Below are positions 22,194 to 33,430 of a stretch of DNA of 64,000 nucleotides, one piece after another; position 1 is the first letter of the stretch; each line of letters starts with the position of its first letter. Under the pieces are notes generated by a model. It saw only the letters and a program-made list of their open reading frames with translations, was not told the DNA's origin and did no database searches. The translations under genes and the position numbers were made by a program. The DNA is from Excoecaria cochinchinensis (lineage: Eukaryota > Streptophyta > Magnoliopsida > Malpighiales > Euphorbiaceae), in NCBI GenBank assembly GCA_947683425.1, contig CANTUQ010000037.1, positions 6,526,501 through 6,590,500 on the forward strand, read 5' to 3'.

Positions 22194-24764
22194 TGTAACA
22201 CCCCTTACCCATACTCAGGCGATCCCATCCGATAAGGAGTGAGATGCCATAGGAGTAAAGGTGCCACCACACAGATACATAATATACATACACTCACCCA
22301 TAAACATACATAACAAAATACAAGGTAATTTAAAACTTTACAAGACCATTCATAAAAGTTGATCATGCATTAATATAATAGAAGCATTACATTACTGTTC
22401 TGATCAACTGAGGGGTATAAAAGATAATTACAAATCCCAATATTACATATACAACAGCGGAAGCTATTACAGAATCATAAGAGAGTTCTATACAAAAGGA
22501 ATCATAAAGCTACAAAAATAAGCCCTACACTAAGACCCTGCTGTGTTGGCTTTGATGGCGACGACTCTCCCAAGCGACTCCTTCCGCACCTGCACGGGTA
22601 AACACACCGTGCTAAGCGATAAACGCTTAGTGGGGAAACACACATACAGTAAAACGACAACCATTCACAACGGTCGTCAAGGCAATTCACATGCGTACAT
22701 ACATATAGCCATTCATCAGAAGGTTCATATTAATAATCATATTCTCATAACAGATTGTACTTTTCATCATTGAGTCCATAAGGATAAAACATGTGTTTGC
22801 TCATATAACAATTCATACAAGTACTGTAAGCATTGAAACACTAAAACGCCTGCTGACTCAAGGTAGTGGATAACGAGTATACGGACAGTACTTTACGGGT
22901 ACGAGCCGATACGGACAGTACTTTACGGGTACGAGCCGAGGAAATTCATTTTACATTTAACTTTTACAAAACATTACAAAGGGGATCTTAAACAAGATCC
23001 ATTCGTTCAAGGGTTCACGTGGAACCATTCGGGGACCTGATCAGGGTCCAAACAGAAATACAGAAGCTGCAGCAAAGACTCTATTAGGCATGCCTAACTA
23101 TCCACTTACTAGACTCTAGCAGGTCATACATAAGCCATTCATTCCAATTCATATCTTCCAAAATCAACATCAGACATGAATATAATTATCTCATGGGCAC
23201 ACTTGTATATTATTCATAGAATGCCGAACGTAAATCTCATAATTGATAAAGTAAACTGAAGTTCAAGACGCACACGAAGAGAGAGAAAATTCATTCAGCA
23301 TACAAGGGACTGTCGCGCTCGCGACGTCTGTCGCGCTCGCGACAGAGACCAAAGTCTCTTAGTTGCACGCGCGCGACGGATTTCACGACCGCGGGGAGGA
23401 CGGAAGGGCCAGGCTCTGTCGCGCTCGCGACAGAAGACAAAAGGTGCTGTCGCAACCTCGCGACGGATCGCGTGCTCGCGATAGCACTTGGCAGCAATAC
23501 TCTCTGTCGCGATCGCGACAGTCGTCGCGCTCGCGACAGAAGGTATAAAACACTTCGGCTGTCGCGGGCTCGCGACGGATGTCGCGTGCTCGCGGCAGCG
23601 AGGCTCCCAACACCGCTCTCTGTCGCGATCGCGACAGAGTCGGGATTTTGAAAATCTGCAACCACACAATTATCAAACCAAAGTTACTTACCTCAAATCC
23701 AGCCATCGATTAACATCAACAACCATAAAACAATATTTATTCACAATAAACTTCATCCAATCCATCAATTTACACATTCAATTTCAAGGATCAATCAAAA
23801 ACCCAATTTATGCATCAAACCACATCAATTCAAAAATTCCCATAAATAACTCATGCTTTTGCAGGATTCACACTTCAAAGCAATTACCCATATCATATAC
23901 ATCAAAATAAAGAACATCTAACAACCTAATTCCATGAACCCATCAAGAACACACTCATGAACATTTTTCACATAAAAAGGAAGAAATTCCCAAACCTCAA
24001 AAATCCTTAGCTCCTAGTGTTTAGTTCCACTTGATCCAGCAACTTCCTTGCCTTTAGGATCCCGGGGAGGCTCAACTAGGAAACCCAACCAAGAACAAGC
24101 AAACAAAACCAAAATCCAAACTTCAAACCCAATTCCGAATAAGAGAAGAGAAGAAGATGGAAAACTTAAACAAAAGTAAAAATGAATGCATAAAACTTAC
24201 CAATGACTACTAAGAGATGATCAAACCCCACTAGAACTCTAGAATCTTAACTAAGGTCCAAGTGAAGAAGAAAAGAAGAAGAAAGAAGAAGGGGCGGCGG
24301 GAGGAACGGGAAACACAAGTGAAGAAATCTGATTTTCCCTTTTTCCTTTCTTTTCCTTTTCTTTTCTTAACCCTAGACACATGTCAAGATCCTAATGGAG
24401 GGATTTGGTCACTCACACCCTAGATGCTTATGTCACACACACACACTAGACTCTCCCAACTAAAACATACTCTACAATTGTATGCACAACACACACAAGT
24501 GCAACTCCTTAAACACACCCTATAACCATATGCATGACCACATAATAAACCAATCCCACTAGTGCATATCCTACTATGGTGCACTCATGCACACACAATT
24601 TCCACCCCAACTAATTAGCACCGTAGTGCCAAACACATACACATGCACCAGAAAAACCATAATTTAAGCAATATTACCAAAATGCCCTTATGATACAAAA
24701 CTTATGCAATTACACACATACACATATATGGCTCATTCAACTAGGGGGCAAACGGGGTGTGACA
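22194..24764 (-). repeat. right LTR (5' LTR of the minus-strand gypsy element)
   Basis: Starts TGTAACACCCC at 22194 and ends GGGGTGTGACA at 24764. Differences from the left LTR include an extra tandem 30-base copy (TACGGACAGTACTTTACGGG and ten more) at about 22880-22939, changes in palindrome units, and a deletion of about 40 bases near 23660. As the 5' LTR it should hold the element promoter. Confidence 0.95.
23305..23640. repeat. TCGCGA palindrome array, right LTR
   Basis: Same unit family as in the left LTR, beginning with two adjacent units (CTGTCGCGCTCGCGACG and TCTGTCGCGCTCGCGACAG). Unit composition differs from the left LTR although the rest of the LTRs is almost identical. Confidence 0.9.
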
Positions 24765-25156
24765 ATGAGCAACTCCGATCTGAGAGATCGCAAGATGAGT
24801 CACCCGTCGATGATTCGCAGTTGTTCATTGAGGCCGCACGATGCACTAAAAGGAAAATAATATACGGACTTGGCTCATATGTGCCTCCTGGTGTTTATCT
24901 ATCTGGACCATCATGTGCTGCCGGTACAAGCACTGCCTGTCATTCTGCTGGTACCTGCTTGACAAAGGAAGATGTCGAGGAGATTATCGCACGGACTATT
25001 CGTTCGTTGCTTTCTCACTTTGCCCCTCAGCCACTAGCCACTCAGCCCAATACCACTACTGTATCACCCGCACCACATGATGATGTTAGCCCTTTAGGTG
25101 CACACGGTCTTGATCCGCATGATGATTCTCATTTTGGTAGTGGCGGCTCTACCTGA
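24765..25156 (+). pseudogene. CACTA second gene, last exon after the gypsy insertion
   Basis: It continues the Transposase_24-type protein. The exon starts at about 14897 (after TTTATAG), reads GAGAGATATGAG, is interrupted by the gypsy element, and resumes in frame here: EQLRSERSQDE, DDSQLFIEAAR, YGLGSYVPPG. It stops at 25154-25156. The LFxEA...KxxxxGLGS pattern is typical of the C-terminal part of this family. The tail is rich in Pro, His and Asp. Confidence 0.85.
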
Positions 25157-25449
25157 AAATGACTTTACATATCTTTTTTTGTATGATATTATTATCAGTA
25201 CAATTTGTTATCTAAGAAGATATTATGTGGTACGATAAATTTATTCACTTTTCGAGTACTTTTAATTAGATATACACTATGTATTAATATTAATTATATA
25301 TATATTTTAGATTATATATTTATAAATTTGATTATAATTTACATTTATATTCATATGAATGCTTATTTTATCGTAGTGTACATATTAATTTATTTCATTG
25401 TCCAATGATATGTAATGTTATGGAAATTAAAAAAAATAAAATTCAGAAA

Positions 25450-25877
25450 TATAGCGACGGATTTGTGACAAAAAAATCCGTCGCAAAATATAAAATATGT
25501 ACTACGACGAATTAGCGACAGACAATTAAATAGTCGCTAATTTTTAGCAACCGGTAATATTGGACGACTGTCTATCGCAAATGTTATTAATAAATAGTGA
25601 AGACATTTAGCGACTAAAATTGTAGTCGCTAATTTAAAAAAAAAAAAACTCATTTGGCAACTAATTTTATTTGTTTATTAGTGACGGATAAGTATAATTT
25701 TTGCGACTAAATTTATTCGCTAAAAATAGCGACTGTTTTTCTTTTTAGTTGCTAAATTGCTTGCGACGGCTATATTTGTGACAGTTCGCCGTCCCATCGC
25801 TATAACTAATTAGCGACAAAAAAATAAAGATTAGCAACTGAAATTGCAGTCGCTAATCACCCCTTTTTTTTGTAGTG
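25450..25877. repeat. CACTA right subterminal repeats and terminal sequence
   Basis: GCGAC/TAGTCGC units recur more than ten times in both orientations. The last bases, read on the minus strand from 25877, are CACTACAAAAAAAAGGGG. TTA at 25878-25880 would be the outer target triplet. Bases 25157-25449 are the AT-rich 3' untranslated flank. Confidence 0.85.
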
Positions 25878-26037
25878 TTAGAAGTACCGTATAATTTTTA
25901 ATATCAATCAGTCAATTATAAAATATCACATGAGTGCCAAAAGCTATCAATTAGATTGGCTTTATAAATCCTATACAGATGTCTTATGATCTCTTCTTCC
26001 TTAAAAACAATTGCATTATCATAGAATAGAATAGAGG

Positions 26038-26211
26038 TAGGAATGAACATGAAGCGGGGATTTCCCGTCTCTGGTGGGGACCCGACCTGAACGGGACGGA
26101 AAATTACTGAATTTTTTCCCCACGGGGCCAGGAGTGGGGAGAAAAAAAATCCCGCCCTTGAATTTGGGGCGGTAACGGGGAACGGGGTCCCCGCCCCCAA
26201 AAATATTAATA

Positions 26212-26242
<31 letters not shown>

Positions 26243-26664
26243 TTTATTTTTATTATTATTATTATTATTATTATATATTAAATTTTTTCAGATTGATATT
26301 TATCGGTGTGAAAGTTGTATAAGTGATATTATTAATATTTGAATTGTTTAGAATATTTACAAATATTTATATTTTAATTATATGAGATATTTAAAAATAT
26401 TTATATTTAAATTATATGAGATATTTTTAATTTTAAGTCATTAATTATTAAATTTTGCAAGGTAAATTTTGCGAAATATTTTGATTCGGATTGAAAATCT
26501 CTATCGAAATCGAAAATATCTATTGGAGTTGGTTATTTTCATTGGAGATGGGGGGAGTTTTTCCCCCGCGTACTGGGGGTGGGGGTGGGGACGGGGAATC
26601 TCTGCCCCTGGGTGGGGCAATAGGTGGGGAGCCACTCTCCACCCCCGCCTCACGATCACCCCTA
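26038..26664. mobile_element. hAT-type MITE, GC-rich ends, 627 bp
   Basis: Left end TAGGAATGAACATGAAGCGG and right end (minus strand) TAGGGGTGATCGTGAGGCGG are imperfect inverted repeats. They are flanked by AATAGAGG (26030-26037) and AATAGAGA (26665-26672), an 8-bp duplication with one mismatch. The ends are G-run-rich (CGGGGA repeats) and the middle is AT-rich with a (TTA)n tract at 26213-26275. Small frames crossing the G-rich ends are not genes. Confidence 0.75.
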
Positions 26665-26672
26665 AATAGAGA

Positions 26673-27938
26673 CATGGTTGCCCCCAACATATAAAGCCTC
26701 CACTTGCCTTTGTCCTTTATAGACACTTGTTAAGTTATTAGAAAATAAAGAATGGAATTTTTTTAAAGTAATTTTCCAATCATTTTGAGTTGGTTCATTC
26801 ACTTTTAGATTTTTTGAACTAAATTCCAATTTATTTATTTATTTTTGGGATGGTTTAGATTGTATAGAAATTATCAATTCAAACTTTTACTTATTATGGT
26901 TTATTGGAAAAAGAAGAGATAAGTATAAAAATTCGAATAATAATATACAGTGATGCGTTTGATTGTTAATATGATTATTGACCAAAGCGTCTAAAATCAA
27001 ACCATTCATGTGTATTTTATTTTTAGGTCAACTTATAACGTGTTAAACAATTAAAATTTAATATCTAAAATGTGAGATGGAATTAATTAGGAGTACACAA
27101 AACCAAGTGAAATCAAATTGAATCTTGAAAAATTTGGTCGTTTTGATTTTATTTATTTAATTTTCGGTCTAATTAGATCAGTTTTTAAAATAAATTTTGA
27201 TTTAATTGGTTCCATCCAGTTCAATTTCCAATGGTCAAAATTGAACTAATCAAAATTTTTAAAACGACCTCATTTTGTATTATATATATTTAAAAAAATA
27301 TTTTCAATATTTAATATATATAAATTTGAGTGAAATATTTTAGTTAGTTCGATCAATTTTCTAGTAAATTTTAATTCGAATTAATTTTTGAAATTTTAAA
27401 ATTTCAAAAATTACCGCTATGGGATATGTTTTATATGTAAAAGAAAACAGGTTAAAATAATTTTTGCCATTGAATTTTCAGCCTATTCTATGAGATATTT
27501 TACATTTAATTTCCTAATGTCATGTAAATGTTAAGTTTGTTAATCGCAAAATTAACAAGAGTGCACATCGTTTAGCTCGCAAATTGTTATCTGCTCATTT
27601 TGCTCTAAACTATGCAGTGTAGTTTAGCTTCCTCCAATGTGATTTTTCATTTCCTTCTTAATGAATTTCTTTTGAAAAAAATTCAAAATTGTTAGAAAAA
27701 GTTACTAAATTTTATTTTTTTGGTTTTTTTATTCTTAAGATTTCAAAAAAGAAATAGTTGTTTTTATACTCTCAAAATAGATAATTTTTACTAATAAATT
27801 TTTTAAAATAAACATATTTTACCTATTTTATATGTGTCATTATATAATTGGTTGTTATATAAGACAATGTCATTTTTATATTTTAAAAATTTAAAGATAA
27901 AATAATAAAAAATAAAGTTTATTGACAATTTTATAAAG
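26673..27938. other. AT-rich intergenic DNA without recognised feature
   Basis: Read on both strands. Only short AT-rich frames and homopolymer runs are seen. Some phrases around 27090-27260 (CAAATTGAATC, GGTCGTTTTGA) resemble degraded non-autonomous element ends, but no boundary could be fixed. Confidence 0.5.
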
Positions 27939-27943
27939 TTTAG

Positions 27944-28410
27944 TGATAATACAGCAAATACCATTTGCTGTAAGGCCCATTCAGTCGGCCCATTCAACTG
28001 GCAAGGCCCAAAATCCATCAGCCAAAGGTATCAGACACGAGCTCCTAGGCAACGCACATGCCCGATCGGCTGATGTAACCGCCAGTCCCATCAGCCGCCT
28101 GACACAAGGCAGCGCCCATGCCTACCACCTGCTCCCTATCATGTCGCTGAATACCTACTCTGACAGCCAGTAATCACTCCCCAGTCACTCGAGTGCCCCT
28201 CAATTATCTCATATAAATAGCCCAGCCAACGATGGCTCCAGGTATTGAATCCAAGACTTTCTATCTCTAAAGCACTTTATTTCTCTAAGCTACTAACTTA
28301 AGTTTCGGAGTGCTCACGCCTGGTTCGACCGGGCTCCTCTTATTGCAGGTTTCTCTCATCCGATCGGATCGCCCTCTCTCCTACAGATAAAGACTTTCTC
28401 GGCTTTATCA
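27944..28410 (+). repeat. 5' LTR of the Tat-lineage element
   Basis: TGATAATACAGCAAATACC to GGCTTTATCA. TATAAATAG at about 28212 is a TATA box candidate. The right LTR is the same length. Confidence 0.93.
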
Positions 28411-28412
28411 TT

Positions 28413-28430
28413 TGGTGCTCTCGTTGAGAG
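28413..28430 (+). promoter_or_regulatory. probable primer binding site
   Basis: TGGTGCTCTCGTTGAGAG begins two bases after the LTR and starts with the TGG expected opposite a tRNA CCA end. The primer tRNA was not identified. The gag ATG follows immediately at 28431, an unusually short leader. Confidence 0.6.
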
Positions 28431-30200
28431 ATGGCAAACTCAAAATCCAATGAGAATACAACCCCCATGGACCTCGACCATGACGACAACGCTCGTGCCA
28501 TATCAGGCACCTCGAGAAGGAGGGAAGGGCCCTCCAGGTCCCCCATGAGGGCTAACCTCCTTCCCGATTTTAATGACGCCGCTACGAGGCGACCAGAGGA
28601 CACCCCCATCACTGTGAGGGACATGCGCGCTATTCTCAGTGATTTCACAAAGAGCATTGTCCAGACCCTTAAGAAGGGTAAGATGCCAGCAGCTTCTGAG
28701 AGAGCCCAAGAGGATTACCTCGCCGGCGAAGACTTCAGGAGGAATAAGAACCGGGGAATAATCATTAATGAGCCGCGAGCCCAGGAAACTCGAAAGAGCG
28801 CGGTCAGGGCCCCGGAAAGAAGAGGCAAGGGGAAGCAGGTGATGTCCGCGAGCAGGGGATCCCCTTATTCAAGCAGGGCCACCACTCCCGCTGTAAGGGA
28901 CGACTTGTCCCACATGTGCACTCCTAGCCGCAATCCTGCTGGAAAGAACAACAACGAGTCCACCGCCACAACCTTGAGTAAGGAGGACCAATGGCTTAAG
29001 CAGAAGCTCAAGAAGTTTGGTTTCTTCGCGCCCAAGAAAGGCGCATTTGAAGGAAACACGTGTGGGAACACTGCCTCCCCATTCTACAGGGAAAATCACC
29101 GACGCCGAGCTCCCTCCCAGGTGGAGAGACGTGGTTATGGAAAGGTACACAGGTAGGACAGACCCTACCACTCACTTGGCAGAGTACTTGACCAAAGTCC
29201 AGGTCTATACCTACGACGAATGGATAGCCTGCAGGGTCTTCCCCACCACCTTGGGAGGAGATGCGTTGACATGGTTCCATGATCTGCCTCTGGGATCCAT
29301 TACGTCCTTTAGACAGCTAAAGGAGCTGTTCACCACGAGGTTCATCGTGCAAACACGTGCACCTAAGACGGTGAACGACTTATGCAATCTTTACCAGAGG
29401 ACCGATGAAAGTCTGCGAGACTACATCGATAGATTCCAGGCTACCATGTCTGAAGTAAGGAATGTCAGTGTAAAAATGGCGACCAACGCCTTGACTAGGG
29501 GCACCACTGACCGTCCACTCTTCGAATCACTGACAACAAGACCCCCATCCAGTTTCGCTGAGCTCATGGAGAGGGCCAGGCAACACATCCAGCTGGATGA
29601 TGCCCTTAGGTCCAACAGAGGAAGAAGGACCAGCATCCTGGATCGTTTGCAATATCCCGACAGCCGCTCCTCTAAAGGCCAGGACGGAGCAGCCAGTTCC
29701 AGAAATTCAGGCCAAGCGAAAGGGCCAAGGAGAGATCGGTCTACGCGTTCAGACGATCAGCCTGAAAGAACATACACCCCTCTCAATGCCACCCCGACCG
29801 CGGTGCTGATGCATATAAAAGAGAAGCACCGCCGAGTAAATTGGCCCAGGGACTTGTCCGAAAGGAGCAGGGCAGTGCGGGATACAAGTAAATATTGCGA
29901 ATTTCACAGAGACGTCGGTCATTTAACCGACGAGTGCACTTCGCTCAAAAGGGAGATCGAGAGGCTGATACGCCGCGGAGCCCTCAGGAAGTTTATAGGC
30001 CCGGCCAGAGGGGATGAACCCTGTAGACAACCGAAGCCTCGAAGGGACGACCCTGACTCAGACGATGATGAGCGCAGGAATCCCAGAAATGCCGACTCGG
30101 GCAGGCCCTATGCCGGGGTTATAAATGTGATCACAAGAGGGTCATCCTACGGAGAGGACCTCCCCAAGAAAGGGAAAGGAAAGGGTGTCTACCTCTCCCG
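28431..30200 (+). pseudogene. Tat-lineage gag (one frameshift)
   Basis: The frame from ATG 28431 gives a charged N-terminal region up to about 29085, then the coding sense moves to another frame that continues to 30738. The capsid part is clear: AELPPRWRDVVMERYTG, DPTTHLAEYL, ALTWFHDLP and SFRQLKELFTTRF. A CX2HX4HX4C zinc-binding motif (CEFHRDVGHLTDEC) lies near 29898-29940. It would package element RNA in virus-like particles. The shift lies around 29085-29095 next to CTCCCCATTCTACAGG. Confidence 0.88.
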
Positions 30201-30738
30201 CCAGGCCGAGCAGCCTGCCTCTGTCACCATTTCCAGCGAAGACGCACGAGACATCCTGTTTCCCCATGAGGACGCTCTCGTTGTAAGAGCTAGGATTAAT
30301 AATTTCAATGTGAAAAGAATTTTGGTGGACAATGGCAGTGCTGTCAACGTCCTAACTCTCCAGGCTTACAGAGCCATGGGTCTTCCGATCGGAGAGCTGA
30401 AGCCGAATGCCACACCTCTGATCGGACTGGGCAATGCCACTATCCCGGTGGCAGGATCGGTGGAGCTCTTTGTCGAGCTAGGCCAAGAAGCAGTAGCTCA
30501 CGCCTGTAAGGTAATTTTCATGGTCATCGACATGACATTTGCCTATAATGCTATCTTTGGCAGGCCATTGCTCTTCCAGACCGGAGCCGTGACTTCCATC
30601 CGCTACATGGTGATGAAAATCCCAACAGCAGGTGACATCGCCGTTTTGAGAGGCGACCAAAAGGCATCCCGAGAGGCTTATGTAACGATGATAAAGCAGC
30701 AGCGGGAGGCGATGGTCATAGAGCCCGGCCTCGAGTAG
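30201..30738 (+). pseudogene. Tat-lineage aspartic protease region, ending in a stop
   Basis: In frame with gag, the sequence reads RILVDNGSAVNVLTL (active-site loop DNGSA in place of the commoner DTGS form) and AIFGRPLLF. A TAG at 30736-30738 separates it from the reverse transcriptase. The same frame stays open after it, so the stop is one substitution in an otherwise continuous pol. Confidence 0.85.
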
Positions 30739-32409
30739 CAAGAAAAGGTAGAAAGGCCCAAGATGGACCCTGCTGAGGAGACCAAAACGAAGGCGCTGAA
30801 CAAAGGGAAAAACGTTCAGGTCGGGACCAGCATGAGTAAAGAAACAGAAGATGCTATTATGCAGGTCTTGATGATAAATCAAGCGACCTTCGCTTGGAAG
30901 TCAGAAGACATCCCCGGCATAGACCCCAGTGTGATCACCCATAAGCTAAATGTGGACCCAAACTTTCCTCCGGTCCGTCAAAAGCTAAGGAGGCATGCAC
31001 CCGATCGGAGGAAGTTCATTTTTGAGGAGGTGGATAGGCTACTCAAGACCGGAACAATCCGAGAGGTAGACTATCCAGAGTGGCTGGCTAATGTGGTTTT
31101 AGTCCAGAAAAAGTCTGGCAAGCTACGAATGTGTGTGGACTTCACCGACCTTAATAAGGCGTGTCCCAAAGATAGCTATCCCTTGCCCAGCATAGACCAA
31201 TTAGTCGACGCCACCGCAGGCCACGCCATCTACTCTCTCCTCGACGCATATGCCGGCTACCACCAGATTTTGATGTGGTTCCTAGACCAAGAGAAAACCA
31301 ACTTCATTACAGACGACGGGACCTTTTGCTACAAGGTAATGTCGTTTGGACTGAAGAATGCTGGGGCCACATATCAACGCCTCATGAACAAGATCTTCAA
31401 AGACCAGATCGGCCAGAATGTCGAGGTCTACGTTGATGACATGATCGTCAAAAGCCGAAGCCCCGAGCAGCACCCCGCCGATCTGGCAAAAGTTTTTGAC
31501 ACTCTGAACAGATTCTAGATGAAGCTCAATCCCGAGAAATGTGTTTTCGGAGTTCCATCAGGAAAATTCTTAGGATTCCTGGTCTCACAAAGAGGGATTG
31601 AAGCCAATCCGAAAAAAATAAAAGCTGTCCTCGAGATGCAACCCCCAAGGAACATAAAAGACGTCCAAAAGCTGAACGGAAGGATAACAGCCTTGGGGCG
31701 ATTCATCTCCTCCTCAGCCAAGCGCTGCACCCCTTTCTTTAAGAAGCTGAGGAAGAGTGAAACCTTCGTCTGGGGGGAAGACTGCCAGCAAGCCTTCGAA
31801 GAGCTGAAGGCATTCCTCACCAACCCACCGCTGCTTAGCCGGCCAGTACCAGGTGAAAATCTGTACCTCTACTTAGCCACCTCTAAGGATACTGTTGCAG
31901 GTGCTTTGGTCCGAGAAGAAGATACTCAACAGCTGCCTGTGTACTACGTCAGTGAAGTACTTAGAGGTGCGGATCTAAGAAAGGGACCGGTCGAGCAACT
32001 TATCATTGCCCTTATGATGTGCGCGAGGAAGCTAAGGCCATATTTCAAAGCACACACAATTGTGGTCCGATCGGGCCACCCCCTTCGAAAGATTCTCCAG
32101 ACGCCCGATCTGGAAGGCAAAATGGTGGGATGGGCAATAAAGCTACAGTCCTGGGACGTCAGATATGAGCCCAGAAAGGCGATAAAGGCCCAGGCTTTAG
32201 CAGATTTTGTAACTGAATTCGCGGGTGAGGAACCACAAAGTCAGCCCAAGCTACAAAATTGGGAAATGACAGTGGACGGCACAACAAATGACACTCGAGG
32301 AGGTGTCGGCATAGTAATAAAAGGCCCACTGGGCATCACAATAAGGTACGCAATAAAGCTTAACTTCAAAGCTTCTAATAATGTTGCAGAGTACGAGGCG
32401 CTCGTTTAA
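30739..32409 (+). pseudogene. Tat-lineage reverse transcriptase and RNase H, two stops
   Basis: Same frame as the protease. Reverse transcriptase motifs: EWLANVVLVQKKSGKLRMCV, DFTDLNKACPKDSYPLP, SFGLKNAGATYQRLMNKIF and YVDDMIVKS (catalytic pair intact). A TAG at 31516-31518 breaks the thumb region just before MKLNPEKCVFG. RNase H follows (ATSKDTVAGALV to KAQALADFV). The start of the second RNase H (MTVDGTTNDTRGGVG, KASNNVAEYEALV) follows, then TAA at 32407-32409. The reading frame is otherwise open throughout. Confidence 0.9.
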
Positions 32410-33430
32410 GGCCTGAGACTGCTCCATGCGATCTGACCGGAGTCAGTAGCCATCAGGAGTGACTCCCAGCTCATAACCAGTCAGGTTTTGGGGACCTTTG
32501 AGGCCCGAGAAGCCACCATGATCCAGTACTTGGCCAAAGTTAAAGCAGCCTTCGCGAAACTTGAAGAAACTGGATCAGAGTGGGTGCTCCAGAAAGTCCC
32601 GAGAGACCAAACGGCAGATGCCGATCGGCTCGCAAAGTTGTCTGCTTTGGAACAAAATGTCATAGAAGGAAACATTGCCGTAGTCGACCAGACTTCCTCC
32701 TCCCTAGACGAGCCGTAGATGATGGAGATCGACCAAGAGGGCGAAACCTGGATGAGCTCGATCAAGCAGTACCTCCAAACAGGTGGGCTGCCCGAGGACA
32801 AAGACGAAGCTCACAAGGTATCCCGAAAATCCCTTAATTACTCCATCATTAACGGTGATTTGTACAAAAAAGCTTTAAGCTACCCTTGGCTCAAGTGCGT
32901 GACGGAGGGAGAGGGAGACTATATCCTCCGAGAACTCCATGAAGGCATATGTGGAGCACACGAAGCAAGTAGAGCTATGGCCAGAAAGGCCCTCCAGACG
33001 GGATACTACTGGCCCAGCATGCTCAAGGATGCCCAAGAAAAAGTCAGAAGATGCCTGCAATGCCAGGTGCATGGGAAGGTAATAAGGCAACACGGAGGGG
33101 ACCAACAGCCGATCGGAATTGCTTGGCCCTTCGATCAATGGGGGCTCGACATCCTAGGACCTTTTCCCCAAGGCAAAAGGCAGATGAAGTTTCTCATAGT
33201 AGCGGTTGACCATTTCTCCAAATGGATTAAGGCTGAACCTGTTGCCACTATCACAGCCGAGAAGGTCAAAAGTTTCGCTTGGAAAAACATCATCTACAGG
33301 TATGGCTTACCCAATGTCTTTATTGCAGATAATGGCAAGTAGTTCGATAGTTTCATTTTCAGAAACTTTTGCCAAGGACTGAACATTAAATTGAAGTTCA
33401 CGTCAGTAGCCCACCCCCAAAGCAACGGAA
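32410..33430 (+). pseudogene. Tat-lineage second RNase H end and truncated integrase
   Basis: After TAA 32407-32409 and a TGA near 32440, the frame gives SDSQLITSQVLGTFEAREA (end of the second RNase H). It stops at TAG 32716-32718, then carries integrase: GAHEASRAMARKALQTGYYW, CLQCQVHGKV (finger), WGLDILGPFP, VAVDHFSKW and FIADNGK. TAG follows at 33340-33342, then about 28 more codons before the gene ends abruptly at about 33430. The third catalytic residue region and the whole C-terminal part are missing, replaced by the tail of the antisense gene. Confidence 0.88.

Larger units (their letters stand above)
14909..24764 (-). mobile_element. complete Ty3/gypsy chromovirus (Tekay/Del type)
   Basis: The element is 9.86 kb, flanked by a perfect 5-bp duplication ATGAG (14904-14908, 24765-24769), with TG...CA ends, two LTRs of 2559 and 2571 bp, a tRNA-Met primer site, a polypurine tract and one open gag-pol frame. 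It is inserted in the last exon of the second CACTA gene. The frame of that exon rejoins exactly when the element and one ATGAG are ignored. By eye the LTRs differ by roughly 15 substitutions plus a few repeat-unit indels, so insertion was recent. All listed catalytic residues are present, so it may be autonomous. Confidence 0.95.
780..25877 (+). mobile_element. decayed CACTA (En/Spm) DNA transposon hosting nested insertions
   Basis: Right end: reading inward from 25877 on the minus strand gives CACTACAAAAAAAAGGGG, the classical CACTA terminus, followed inward by TAGCGACT subterminal repeats. Left: matching subterminal repeats at 780-1130. Between them lie a TNP2-type gene remnant (10939-12879) and a Transposase_24-type gene (13024-25156). 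Much of the 25 kb is later material: a gypsy element (14909-24764), an insertion complex in a B3 gene (2113-7501) and a MITE (8582-9095). The left TIR and the 3-bp target duplication could not be confirmed. The element is not autonomous: the TNP2 core is deleted and both genes have stops. Confidence 0.8.

Noticed and set aside
25205..25408. 67-codon frame before the CACTA right end
   Set aside because: AT-rich Ile/Tyr translation of the 3' flank, not a gene.
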